From contig JBDIAS010000088.1 of NCBI GenBank assembly GCA_039812465.1, positions 1 through 13,165 of the forward strand: DNA of 13,165 nt, in the 5' to 3' direction. Under the pieces are notes generated by a model that saw only the letters and a list, made by a program, of their open reading frames with translations, had not been told where the DNA came from and made no database searches. Made by a program: the position numbers and the translations under genes. Shown in pieces: positions 1-7,617 of this stretch; positions within the stretch are counted from its first letter, which is position 1; every line of letters starts with the position of its first letter. The stretch comes from Austwickia sp039812465 (GTDB lineage: Bacteria; Actinomycetota; Actinomycetes; Actinomycetales; Dermatophilaceae).

Positions 1-2000
1 TGCCGCAGGCGCTGGCCAAACTCGATCCTTCGCACCTGGTGCGTCAGCCGGTCATCTTCGTCGTCTGGGTCGGGTCGGTCCTCACGACCGTCCTGTCGCT
101 GTTCGAGCCGAGCGTTTTCTCGATCTCGGTGACGATCTGGCTCTGGGCGACACTGGTCTTCGCCAATCTGGCCGAGGCGATCGCCGAAGGCCGGGGCAAG
201 GCCCAGGCGGCGACCCTGCGCCAGACCCGGGTCGACACGGCGGCGCGGCGGCTGCGCGAGGACGGCTCGGAGGAGCAGGTCTCCGGCCAAGACCTGCGCC
301 TGGGCGATCGGGTCGTCGTGGAGGCCGGTCAGGTCATCCCCGGCGACGGGGACGTCGTCGAGGGGGTCGCCACCGTCGACGAGTCCGCGATCACGGGCGA
401 GTCCGCGCCCGTCATCCGCGAGTCCGGCGGGGACCGTAGCGCGGTCACCGGAGGAACCACGGTGCTCTCCGACCGCATCGTCGTCCAGATCACGAGCAAA
501 CCCGGCGAGACCTTCATCGACAAGATGATCGCCCTCGTCGAGGGCGCCGCCCGGCAGAAGACTCCCAACGAGGTCGCCCTGTCGATCCTGCTCACGGTCC
601 TGACGATCATCTTCCTGCTCGCCGTCATGGCGCTGCAGCCCATGGCCATCTATTCGGGCCAGCGGCTGCACCTCGTCGTCCTCGTCGCCCTGCTCGTCTG
701 CCTCATCCCCACGACGATCGGCGCCCTGCTCTCGGCCATCGGGATCGCGGGCATGGACCGCCTCGTCCAACGCAACGTCCTCGCCATGTCCGGACGCGCC
801 GTCGAGGCGGCCGGAGACGTCTCCACGCTGCTGCTGGACAAGACGGGGACCATCACGTTCGGCAACCGGCGGGCCGCCGACGTCGTGCCCGTCGCGGGGA
901 CCGACCGCGCGGACCTGCTGGGGGCGGCGTACCTCTCCTCCCTGGCCGACGAGACGCCAGAGGGTCGCTCGATCGTCGAGTACGCCCTGGCCGAGGGCGT
1001 GACGTCCGAGGTCACGTCGATGGCCGACCTGGTGCGCTCGGGCGCGGAGTTCGTGCCCTTCACCGCGCAGACCCGGGTGTCGGGCGTCGACTTCCCGGAC
1101 GGCGCGCGCATCCGCAAGGGCGCCGGCTCGGCCGTCGCGGCGTGGCTGCTCGCCGCGCAGGGGCAGATGGCCCACGACGTCGACGCCGCGGTCGACGCCA
1201 TCAGCCGGGCGGGGGGCACGCCGCTCGTCGTCGCCCGCCAGGCCCCGGGGCGGCCACCTCGACTGCTGGGCGTCGTCCACCTCAAGGACGTCGTCAAGCC
1301 GGGGATGCGGGAGCGTTTCGAGCAGCTGCGCAGCCTCGGGATCCGTACCGTGATGATCACGGGCGACAACCCGCTCACCGCGGCCGCGATCGCCGCCGAG
1401 GCCGGCGTCGACGACTTCCTTGCCGAGGCCACCCCCGAGGACAAGATGCGCCTCATCAAGGCCGAACAGCGGGGCGGTCGGCTCGTCGCCATGTGCGGCG
1501 ACGGCACCAACGACGCGCCGGCGCTCGCGCAGGCCGACGTCGGGGTCGCCATGAACACGGGCACCTCGGCCGCCAAGGAAGCCGGCAACATGATCGACCT
1601 CGACTCCGACCCCACGAAGCTCATCGACATCGTCGGGATCGGCAAGCAGCTGCTCATCACGCGCGGGGCGCTGACGACCTTCTCGATCGCGAACGACGTC
1701 GCCAAGTACTTCGCGATCATCCCCGCCATGTTCACGGGCATCTTCCCCGGCCTGGCGGCGCTCAACGTCATGGGCCTGAGCAGCCCGGAATCGGCCATGC
1801 TCGCGGCGGTGATCTTCAACGCGCTCGTCATCGTGGCCCTGATTCCGTTGTCACTCAAGGGGGTTCGCTACCGGCCGCTGAGCGCCACCGCGATGCTGCG
1901 GCGCAACCTGCTCGTCTACGGTCTCGGGGGGTTGGTCGCCCCCTTCGTCGGCATCAAGCTCATCGATCTGCTCGTGTCCCTCCTCCCCGGAATGGCGTGA
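1..2000 (+). CDS. kdpB: Potassium-transporting P-type ATPase, catalytic subunit KdpB (5' end outside window)
   Basis: This is the ATP-hydrolysing subunit of the high-affinity K+ pump KdpFABC in the cytoplasmic membrane. The frame is already open at base 3 (PQALAKLDPSHLVRQP), and about 665 residues are visible. E. coli KdpB has 682, so only a short N-terminal piece is missing. P-type ATPase motifs are present in order: TGES of the actuator domain (about nt 393-404), the membrane stretch LIPTTIGALLSAIGIAGMDR, the phosphorylation motif DKTGT with its aspartate at nt 837-839, MITGDNPLTA, and the hinge motif GDGTNDAPALAQADVGVAMN (about nt 1497-1556). Hydrophobic segments flank the catalytic core and close the C-terminus, as in the family. 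The stop lies 1 nt before kdpC. kdpF and kdpA would be expected just upstream of the window. The identification is secure; only the true start cannot be seen. Confidence 0.97.
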   Translation, partial: PQALAKLDPSHLVRQPVIFVVWVGSVLTTVLSLFEPSVFSISVTIWLWATLVFANLAEAIAEGRGKAQAATLRQTRVDTAARRLREDGSEEQVSGQDLRLGDRVVVEAGQVIPGDGDVVEGVATVDESAITGESAPVIRESGGDRSAVTGGTTVLSDRIVVQITSKPGETFIDKMIALVEGAARQKTPNEVALSILLTVLTIIFLLAVMALQPMAIYSGQRLHLVVLVALLVCLIPTTIGALLSAIGIAGMDRLVQRNVLAMSGRAVEAAGDVSTLLLDKTGTITFGNRRAADVVPVAGTDRADLLGAAYLSSLADETPEGRSIVEYALAEGVTSEVTSMADLVRSGAEFVPFTAQTRVSGVDFPDGARIRKGAGSAVAAWLLAAQGQMAHDVDAAVDAISRAGGTPLVVARQAPGRPPRLLGVVHLKDVVKPGMRERFEQLRSLGIRTVMITGDNPLTAAAIAAEAGVDDFLAEATPEDKMRLIKAEQRGGRLVAMCGDGTNDAPALAQADVGVAMNTGTSAAKEAGNMIDLDSDPTKLIDIVGIGKQLLITRGALTTFSIANDVAKYFAIIPAMFTGIFPGLAALNVMGLSSPESAMLAAVIFNALVIVALIPLSLKGVRYRPLSATAMLRRNLLVYGLGGLVAPFVGIKLIDLLVSLLPGMA

Positions 2001-2001
2001 C

Positions 2002-2574
2002 ATGTCCGTGCTCCGCCCGGCGCTTGCGGCCGTCAAGATGCTGCTCGTCCTCACCCTCCTCCTCGGCGTCGCGTACCCCGCGCTCGTGACCGGGCTCGCC
2101 CGCCTGGCACCCGACCGCGCCGACGGGTCCCTGCTCGTCGTCGCCGGGGAGACGGTCGGTTCCGACCTCCTCGGCCAGGAGGTCACCGACCCGCGCTTCT
2201 TCCACGGGCGCCCCTCCGCGTCCCACTCCTCGGGGTCGACCAGCGGCGGCACCAACCTCGGCCCCACCTCGCACGCCCAGGCGTCGGCCGTCGCCGGCCG
2301 GGAGGCGGCCCTGCGGGCGGCCAACCCGGAGGCGCGCGGGCCGATCCCCGCCGACGCGCTCACGGCGTCGGGGTCGGGGCTGGACCCCGACATCAGCCCC
2401 GCGTACGCCGCGTGGCAGCTCCCGCGCGTCGCGGCGGCCACCGGACTTCCGCCCGTTGAGCTGCAGACGCTGGTGGCCGACCACACGGCCGACCCGGCCT
2501 TCGGTTTCCTCGGCAACGCGCGGGTCAACGTGACGGCGCTCAACGCCGCCCTGGCGGCTCGGCTGCATCGGTGA
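2002..2574 (+). CDS. kdpC: Potassium-transporting ATPase subunit KdpC
   Basis: This is the small subunit of the KdpFABC complex, which stabilises the pump and is thought to help ATP binding by KdpB. It has 190 residues, the usual length for the family. One N-terminal membrane helix (about residues 10-32, KMLLVLTLLLGVAYPALVTG) is followed by an extracytoplasmic domain with family-typical stretches: FHGRPSAS, SGGTNLGP, ALTASGSGLDPDISP and AFGFLGNARVNV. The ATG lies 1 nt after the kdpB stop with no good Shine-Dalgarno sequence of its own, so translation is probably coupled to kdpB. The kdpD start follows 10 nt after its stop. The pump subunits therefore appear intact even though the regulator downstream is not. 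Confidence 0.96.
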   Translation: MSVLRPALAAVKMLLVLTLLLGVAYPALVTGLARLAPDRADGSLLVVAGETVGSDLLGQEVTDPRFFHGRPSASHSSGSTSGGTNLGPTSHAQASAVAGREAALRAANPEARGPIPADALTASGSGLDPDISPAYAAWQLPRVAAATGLPPVELQTLVADHTADPAFGFLGNARVNVTALNAALAARLHR

Positions 2575-2584
2575 GAAGGGCGCC

Positions 2585-5143
2585 ATGGCTCGCGGACGGC
2601 TGAGGATCTACCTGGGGGCGGCCCCGGGCGTGGGGAAGACCGTCGCCATGCTCTCCGAGGGGGCGCGGCGCGCCGCGCGCGGCACCGACGTCGTCGTCGG
2701 GCTCTGCGAGACCCACCAGCGCCGCCACACGGCGCAGCTGCTCGAAGGTCTCGAGGTCATCCCCCGCCGCTTGCTCCACTACCGCGGGAGCGCGTTCGAG
2801 GAGATGGACCTCGACGCGGTGATCGCGCGTCGCCCCCAGGTGGCGCTCGTCGACGAGATGGCCCACACCAACGCCCCCGGATCCGCGCACGAGAAGCGGT
2901 GGGAGGACATCGAGACACTCCTCGACGCCGGGATCGACGTCATCACCACCGTCAACATCCAGCACCTCGAATCGCTCAACGACGTCGTCACCGCGATCAC
3001 CGGCATCACCCAGCAAGAGACGGTCCCCGACCAGGTCGTACGGTCTGCCGACCAGCTCGAACTCGTCGACATGTCCCCGGAATCGCTGCGACGCCGGATG
3101 GCCCACGGCAACATCTACAAGGCGGAGAAGATCGACGCCGCCCTGTCCAACTACTTCCGGGTGGGCAACCTCGGCGCCCTGCGTGAGATCGCGCTGCTCT
3201 GGCTGGCCGACCGGGTCGACGAGGCCGTCGAACGCTACCGGGGCGACCACGGCATCACCGGCACCTGGCCCACCAGGGAGCGGGTCCTGGTCGCCGTCTC
3301 CGGCGGCCGCGAGGGCGCGGCGCTGCTGCGGCGTGGCGCCCGGATCGCCACCCGCGGCGCCGGGGGGGAGCTGCACGCCGTCTACGTCGCTCGCCGCGAC
3401 GGATTGGCGGGCCCCCCGCTGCCCCAGGTCGCCGAACTGCGCACGCTCACCGAGGAGCTCGGGGGCACCTTCCACACCGTCACCGGCGATGACCCCGCCC
3501 TGGCCGTGCTGGACTTCGCGCGCGGCCTCAACGCCACCCAGATCATCATCGGCACCAGCCGCCGTCCCGCCTGGCGTCGAGCGGTGCAGAGCGGCATCGG
3601 GGAGTCGATCATCGCGGGAAGCGGCAACGTCGACGTCCTCGTCGTCACCCACCCCCACGCGGGTCGCGGCGCGGCGCGCCGGACGATCGGGGCGCTGACA
3701 GCCGACCGTGTGCGGCTCGGCGCCGTCCTCGGGCTGGCGCTCCCGCTCGTGCTCACCTTGCTCGTGTCGCTGGTCCCCGTCCGGGTGGGCCTGCCCCTGA
3801 TCGTGCTCGTCTACCTGCTGGCCGTGGTGGGCGTCGCTCTCGTCGGCGGCCTGTGGCCCGCCATCGCCTCGGCGGTGTTCTCGTCCCTCCTGATCAACTG
3901 GTTCTTCACCCCACCCGTCCGGAACCTGACCATCTCCGACCCCGAGCACGTCGTGGCGCTGTTCGTCTTCGTCGCGATCGCCGCGACCGTTTCGACCGTG
4001 GTCCACCGGAGCGCCCGGCGCGCCGACGCGGCACTGGAGGCGCAACAGGAGTCCACCGCCCTGGCCGAGCTCACCCACACGCTGCTCGGCTCCACCGACC
4101 AGATGACCCTGCTGCTGCGCCGCGCCGTCGACATGTTCGGCGCCGAGGCGGCGGCCGTCGTGCGGCGGGCCACCAAGGATCATCCCGAGTCACTGGTCGT
4201 CGACGCCACGGAGGGGTTTGCGGACCTGAGGGACGTGCAGACGCGCGCGACGATCGAAGCCGTCGACGACGCGCACGACCTCGTGGTCGTGGGGCCGCCG
4301 TTGCCCGCCGACCGGCAACGGCTGCTCGCGGCCTTCGCCGCGCACGCGGCCGCCATCCTGCACCGCCGGGCCCTGCAACGCAGCGCCGGCGACGCGGAGA
4401 CCCTCGCCCGCGACAACAGAGCCCGCACGGCGCTGCTCTCGGCGGTCTCGCACGATCTGCGCACTCCGCTGGCCTCGATCAAGGCGGCGGTCGGCAGCCT
4501 GCGCAGCAACGAGGTCACGTTCACGGCGGAGGACCAGGCGGAGCTCGAAGCCATCATCGAGGAATCGGCGGACCGGCTCGAGGCGCTCATCGGCAACCTC
4601 CTCGACATGTCCCGGCTCCAGGCCGGAGCACTCGTCGCGCGCCCCCGCGACATCGACCTCGCGGAGGTGATCCCGCACGTCGGCGCCACGCAGAGCCACC
4701 CGCGTGGCGTGCCGTGGGACATCAGGGCGGACGCGCGCACCGTGTACGCGGATGCGGGGCTGCTCGAGCGGGTGCTGGACAACGTCGTCGAGAACGCCCT
4801 GCGCCACGCGCCGCCCCCGGCCTCGGTGCGCGTCACCGCCAGCCGGATGGGGGGCACGGTCGAGATCCGGGTCGTCGACACGGGGCCCGGGATGGAGGAG
4901 GGCTTGCGCGAGCGGATGTTCCAGCCCTTCCAGCGACTCGGCGACGCGCCCGACGGCGAGGGCGTGGGCCTCGGCCTGGCCGTGGCCCGCGGACTCACCG
5001 AGGCGATGGGGGGCAGCATGGAGTCCGAGGACACACCGGGTGGCGGGTTGACGATGGTAGTCACCCTCCCGGTGAGCGCGCCGATCGAGGTCGGCCCCAC
5101 GGCGCCGCCGAACTCGGTGACCGGGACGGAAACGTCCCCATGA
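2585..5143 (+). CDS. kdpD: Osmosensitive K+ channel histidine kinase KdpD
   Basis: This membrane sensor kinase/phosphatase controls the kdp operon in response to K+ limitation. It has 852 residues with the full family architecture. An N-terminal KdpD domain has Walker A GAAPGVGKT (residues 11-19), LVDEMAHTNAPGS (88-100) and TTVNIQHLESLNDVV (121-135). A universal-stress-protein domain follows (about 232-356), then four membrane helices (about 376-475), a GAF-like region (about 490-595), the H-box SHDLRTPLASI with phospho-accepting His623, the N-box around 732-743, DTGPGM (765-770) and the G2 box GEGVGLGLAVARG (791-803). All catalytic motifs look intact. The Shine-Dalgarno sequence AGAAGGG (2574-2580) supports the ATG at 2585. 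The stop overlaps the start of kdpE as ATGA, the usual kdpDE coupling, but kdpE is broken. KdpD is thus an orphan here unless KdpE is encoded elsewhere. Confidence 0.97.
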   Translation: MARGRLRIYLGAAPGVGKTVAMLSEGARRAARGTDVVVGLCETHQRRHTAQLLEGLEVIPRRLLHYRGSAFEEMDLDAVIARRPQVALVDEMAHTNAPGSAHEKRWEDIETLLDAGIDVITTVNIQHLESLNDVVTAITGITQQETVPDQVVRSADQLELVDMSPESLRRRMAHGNIYKAEKIDAALSNYFRVGNLGALREIALLWLADRVDEAVERYRGDHGITGTWPTRERVLVAVSGGREGAALLRRGARIATRGAGGELHAVYVARRDGLAGPPLPQVAELRTLTEELGGTFHTVTGDDPALAVLDFARGLNATQIIIGTSRRPAWRRAVQSGIGESIIAGSGNVDVLVVTHPHAGRGAARRTIGALTADRVRLGAVLGLALPLVLTLLVSLVPVRVGLPLIVLVYLLAVVGVALVGGLWPAIASAVFSSLLINWFFTPPVRNLTISDPEHVVALFVFVAIAATVSTVVHRSARRADAALEAQQESTALAELTHTLLGSTDQMTLLLRRAVDMFGAEAAAVVRRATKDHPESLVVDATEGFADLRDVQTRATIEAVDDAHDLVVVGPPLPADRQRLLAAFAAHAAAILHRRALQRSAGDAETLARDNRARTALLSAVSHDLRTPLASIKAAVGSLRSNEVTFTAEDQAELEAIIEESADRLEALIGNLLDMSRLQAGALVARPRDIDLAEVIPHVGATQSHPRGVPWDIRADARTVYADAGLLERVLDNVVENALRHAPPPASVRVTASRMGGTVEIRVVDTGPGMEEGLRERMFQPFQRLGDAPDGEGVGLGLAVARGLTEAMGGSMESEDTPGGGLTMVVTLPVSAPIEVGPTAPPNSVTGTETSP

Positions 5144-5367
5144 CGGGGCGGATCCTCGTCGTCGACGACGAGCTGGCCATCCAGAGCACTCCGCGTTCGA
5201 GTGCCCCGCCTTCGCGCTTGACGTCGCGACCGCGACGGTCAGCTGCGGGTGGGATCGGAGCCGCGGCGGTCACCGCGCGTTCGGAGCCCTGGCGGTCACC
5301 GCGCGTTCGGAGCCCTGGCGGTCACCGCGCGTTCGGAGCCCTGGCGGTTTTGTGGTCCAGGTCATAG
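5140..5367 (+). pseudogene. kdpE: Remnant of response regulator gene kdpE
   Basis: The frame opens with an ATG that overlaps the kdpD stop and reads MTGRILVVDDELAIQ, the first beta strand and acidic pocket of an OmpR/KdpE receiver domain. After nt 5184 the frame gives low-complexity Ser/Arg/Pro-rich sequence and stops at 5365-5367 (75 residues; intact KdpE is about 225-230). Receiver-like sequence reappears in the other two frames: ALR at 5186-5194 and AFALDVATATV at 5208-5240. These match the order expected for the next KdpE stretch (RALxxxLxARGFxVxVATxG, from memory of the family). No phospho-acceptor region or DNA-binding domain was found afterwards. The gene is therefore read as frameshifted and deleted. 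The alternative is that only the first 15 codons are homologous and the rest is replaced sequence. Loss of function is near certain; the exact lesions are not. Confidence 0.8.
5266..5343. repeat. Perfect 3 x 26-bp tandem repeat
   Basis: Three identical 26-bp units lie head to tail at 5266-5291, 5292-5317 and 5318-5343. A partial fourth begins at 5344 (GCGGT), and a diverged half unit precedes them (about 5254-5265). Each unit starts with the interrupted palindrome GCGGT-C-ACCGC and ends with TTCGGAGCCCTG. The period is not a multiple of three, so the array is not a protein repeat in a maintained frame. It lies inside the decayed kdpE remnant. Confidence 0.95.
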
Positions 5368-5388
5368 CCTCGCGGTACGTCATCGCCG

Positions 5389-5427
5389 CGGGCCGTGACC
5401 CGGCCGGTGAGCGCCTTTCACGGCCCG
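5389..5427 (+). terminator. Candidate terminator hairpin after the kdp operon
   Basis: CGGGCCGTGA (5389-5398) pairs perfectly with TCACGGCCCG (5418-5427). The 19-nt loop contains the self-complementary CCGGCCGG. It lies about 20 nt after the last stop of the kdp remnant and about 135 nt before the VOC gene. No U-tract follows, so it could equally be a leader structure. The remaining stretch to 5562 holds the direct repeat GCGCCCGAA (near 5508 and 5519) and nothing else recognised. Confidence 0.4.
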
Positions 5428-5562
5428 GGGGGCAGGATCGGCCGGCGACGATGCGGCCCGCGGCGCGGCCGACGGCGTACGGGGCATCACGTACAGCCCT
5501 GGCGCCCGAAAACCTTGCGCCCGAAGAATCCGTCGTCGAGCACCACCACCGAGAGGAGCGTC

Positions 5563-5916
5563 ATGTCAGACCACGACGTGCGCATGATCATGTTGTCCAC
5601 CGAGGACCTCGACGCATCGATCCGTTTCTACACGGAAGTTCTCGGGATGCCGTTGAAGTTCCGTGACGGTGACCACTTCGCCGCCGTCGACGGTGGATCG
5701 GTCACGCTGGCGTTGGCGACGAACCTCGACCACCCGATCCCGGGACAGGTGGTCGTCGGCGTCAAGACTGCCGACGTCGACGCGGCCGCGCGGGCCGTCG
5801 ACGAGCACGGAGGCGGCATCGTCAAGGGCCCGTACAACGACGCGCACGAGCGTCGAGCCGTGGTCTATGACGCCCAGGGCAACGGGCTCGTCTTCTACAG
5901 CCCGCTCAAGCGCTAA
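5563..5916 (+). CDS. VOC superfamily (glyoxalase/bleomycin-resistance fold) protein
   Basis: This small protein of 117 residues is the length of a single VOC module pair. The start MSDHDVRMIMLSTEDLDASIRF was chosen because GAGAGGAG (5551-5558) sits 4 nt before the ATG; open codons further upstream look non-coding. The first beta-alpha-beta unit contains the family hallmark DLDASIRFYTEVLGM (residues 15-29). The second ends with VVYDAQGNGLVFYSP (100-114), aligned with the usual DPDGNxxEL strand. The metal-ligand Glu normally found in that strand of glyoxalase I and ring-cleaving dioxygenases is absent (LVFY instead). A plain lyase or extradiol activity is therefore doubtful, and a binding or detoxification role is possible. 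It converges on the hemerythrin gene with only 12 nt between stops. The substrate is unknown. Confidence 0.88.
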   Translation: MSDHDVRMIMLSTEDLDASIRFYTEVLGMPLKFRDGDHFAAVDGGSVTLALATNLDHPIPGQVVVGVKTADVDAAARAVDEHGGGIVKGPYNDAHERRAVVYDAQGNGLVFYSPLKR

Positions 5917-5928
5917 GCGCCCGCTTCG

Positions 5929-6408
5929 TCAGCCGCGACCGGCCATCTCGCAGGTCCACCCGGGGGGCGGCTCGCCGGTGGTCAACGCGGTGCGGATCGA
6001 CGCCACCACGTCCCCGGTGAGCCGCTCGTCGCCGGCCGGATAGACGATCACTTCCTCCTTGGCGTTGTGCTCGCCGAGGATCGACTCGAGCAGGCCGTAC
6101 GTCTGGTGCATCGCCGCTGGGTCGTCGTGGTCGGACACCTGCGCCTCGAGGCGGTCGAGGAGGTCCCAGATCTGGCCGTGCTCGCGGAGCATGACCAGGA
6201 GGGGGCCCAGCAGGCCCGCCGCCCGCAGCGGCGGGAAATGCAGTTCCTCCTCCACCCAGATGTGGCGTCGCAAGCCGTCGCTCGCGGCCTGCAACTGCTC
6301 GGCCTCGACCCGACCGGCCGCCACGCCCTCGGCGAAGGATGCGAACCGGGCGTCGATCTCGCGGTGATCCTGCTCCAGCGCTGCCCCGATGGTCGATTCC
6401 TGGGGCAT
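5929..6408 (-). CDS. Hemerythrin HHE cation-binding domain protein
   Basis: This is a cytoplasmic four-helix-bundle protein predicted to bind a di-iron centre. Such proteins are linked to O2, NO or oxidative-stress sensing or protection. It has 159 residues from the chosen ATG. Candidate ligands are His15 (DHREID), His49 and Glu53 (HIWVEEE), His57, His77 (REHGQ), His114 and Glu118 (EHNAKEE), which fits the H...HxxxE...H...HxxxE pattern of HHE proteins. The start at 6408 is preferred because GAGGAGG lies 5 nt upstream; an in-frame GTG at 6435 has no ribosome-binding site. The gene lies 60 nt downstream of tal on the same strand, so it may be the last gene of a doxX-tal-hemerythrin transcript. 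No DNA-binding or signalling domain is attached, so a regulatory role is not evident. Confidence 0.9.
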   Translation of the reverse strand: MPQESTIGAALEQDHREIDARFASFAEGVAAGRVEAEQLQAASDGLRRHIWVEEELHFPPLRAAGLLGPLLVMLREHGQIWDLLDRLEAQVSDHDDPAAMHQTYGLLESILGEHNAKEEVIVYPAGDERLTGDVVASIRTALTTGEPPPGWTCEMAGRG

Positions 6409-6413
6409 CACGT

Positions 6414-6420
6414 CCTCCTC
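6414..6420 (-). promoter_or_regulatory. Ribosome-binding site that fixes the hemerythrin start
   Basis: GAGGAGG on the minus strand is 5 nt before the ATG at 6408. It is the strongest Shine-Dalgarno sequence in the region and decides against the longer GTG start at 6435. Confidence 0.75.
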
Positions 6421-6445
6421 GGGTAGGTCGGTCACCGTGCGATGA

Positions 6446-6483
6446 ACGATCAGGCACTCGCCATACGATCAGGCACTCGCCAT
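6446..6483. repeat. Two perfect 19-bp tandem copies at the tal 3' end
   Basis: The unit ACGATCAGGCACTCGCCAT occurs at 6446-6464 and again at 6465-6483 without a mismatch. Read on the minus strand, the copy at 6465-6483 supplies the last four codons and stop of tal (Met-Ala-Ser-Ala-stop). The second copy therefore repeats a tiny ATG...TGA frame just after the gene. Confidence 0.95.
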
Positions 6484-7617
6484 ACTCTGCCCGCGGGAGT
6501 CGCCGGAACGCCCGCCGAGCTCGGCCAGCCGCCGCTGGATGGCGGCGGTGAGCTGGTTCCAGGACTCGCTGAAGGCGGAGATTCCGTCGTCTTCGAGCCG
6601 GGTGACGACGTCGTCGTAGTCGACGCCGAGGGCGCCCAGGCGGTCGAGGACCTCCTGGGATTCCTGGTAGGCGTCTCGGATCGAATCGGTGGGGATCACG
6701 CCGTGGTCAGCGACCGCCCGCAGCGTCGCCTCGGGCATGGTGATCACCACGTCCGGTGCGACCAGACCGACCACGTACCGCGTGTCCGAGTAGGTGGGGT
6801 CCTTCGTGGAGGTCGACGCCCACAGCAGCCGCTGCGGGCGGGCACCGACGCTCGCGAGGGCTTGCCACCGTTCGCCGGCGAGCATGTGTTCGTATCGTTG
6901 GTAGGCGAGCCGGGCGTTGGCGATGGCGGCCTGGCCACGCAGCGCCTCTGCCTCGGGCGAGCCGATCGCGTCGAGCCGGGCGTCGACCTCGCTGTCGACC
7001 CGGGAGACGAAGAACGACGCGACCGAGCAGATCCCGGCCAGATCGATGCCGGCCTCCCGTGCTTGCTCCATCCCGGTCAGGAAGGCCTGCTCCACCTGCC
7101 CGTACCGGGCCAGGGAGAACAGCAGGGTCACGTTGATGCTGATGCCCTCGGCCAAGCAGACGCTGATGGCCTTCAGACCTTGCAGCGCGGCCGGGATCTT
7201 GACGAACAGGTTGGGGCGGTCCACGGTCTGCCACAAGCTGCGGGCCTGGGCGATCGTGGCGTCGGAGTCGTAGGCCAGGCGGGGATCGACCTCGATCGAC
7301 ACCCGCCCGTCCACCCCGTCGGTGGCCTCGTACACCGGGCGGAGGACGTCGCACGCCATGCGTACGTCGTCCGTGGTGAGGAGGCCCACGGCCTCCTCGG
7401 CCGACGCGCCGCGCGCCGCGAGTTCCGCGAGCGGCGACGCGTACGCCGGGGAGTCCGCGATGGCCTTGGCGAAAATGGTCGGGTTCGTGGTGATCCCGCT
7501 CACATGCTGGTCCTCGACCAGCCGGGCCAGGCTGCCCGACGCGAGTCGCTCGCGGCTCAGGTCGTCCAGCCAGAGAGAGACGCCAGCTCGGAGCAGCGCC
7601 GCGAGTGGGTCACTCAT
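6469..7617 (-). CDS. tal: Transaldolase
   Basis: This enzyme of the non-oxidative pentose phosphate pathway transfers a dihydroxyacetone unit between sugar phosphates through a lysine Schiff base. It has 382 residues, the length class of actinobacterial transaldolases. Hallmarks are GITTNPTIF (residues 41-49), VSIEVDPRLAYD (106-117), NLFVKIPAA with the probable Schiff-base Lys140, ISINVTLLFSLARYGQV and LLWASTSTKDPTYSDTRYV. The ATG at 7617 was chosen because it forms an ATGAGTGA overlap (8 nt) with the stop of the upstream doxX-like gene; a GTG at 7629 would add four residues. Translation is probably coupled. The context is unusual: the family normally sits beside transketolase, zwf or opcA, whereas here it lies between a membrane protein and a hemerythrin. 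A link to NADPH supply under stress is inference. Confidence 0.95.
   Translation of the reverse strand: MSDPLAALLRAGVSLWLDDLSRERLASGSLARLVEDQHVSGITTNPTIFAKAIADSPAYASPLAELAARGASAEEAVGLLTTDDVRMACDVLRPVYEATDGVDGRVSIEVDPRLAYDSDATIAQARSLWQTVDRPNLFVKIPAALQGLKAISVCLAEGISINVTLLFSLARYGQVEQAFLTGMEQAREAGIDLAGICSVASFFVSRVDSEVDARLDAIGSPEAEALRGQAAIANARLAYQRYEHMLAGERWQALASVGARPQRLLWASTSTKDPTYSDTRYVVGLVAPDVVITMPEATLRAVADHGVIPTDSIRDAYQESQEVLDRLGALGVDYDDVVTRLEDDGISAFSESWNQLTAAIQRRLAELGGRSGDSRGQSMASA

Noticed and set aside
650..1858. Long minus-strand open frame inside kdpB
   Set aside because: It is antisense to an unmistakable P-type ATPase. Its translation is Ser/Ala/Arg-rich with no family features, as expected from GC-rich antisense frames.
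2540..4183. Minus-strand 547-codon open frame inside kdpD
   Set aside because: It is Gly/Asp/Val-rich antisense sequence opposite well-conserved KdpD motifs, a GC-bias artefact.
5266..5343. CRISPR array or plasmid-type iterons
   Set aside because: Units are directly abutting with no spacers, and there are no cas or replication-initiator genes in the window.
5908..5926. Small inverted repeats between the VOC and hemerythrin stops as a terminator
   Set aside because: Arms are only 5 bp (GCGCT-A-AGCGC or AAGCG...CGCTT) and overlap the stop codon, too weak to call.
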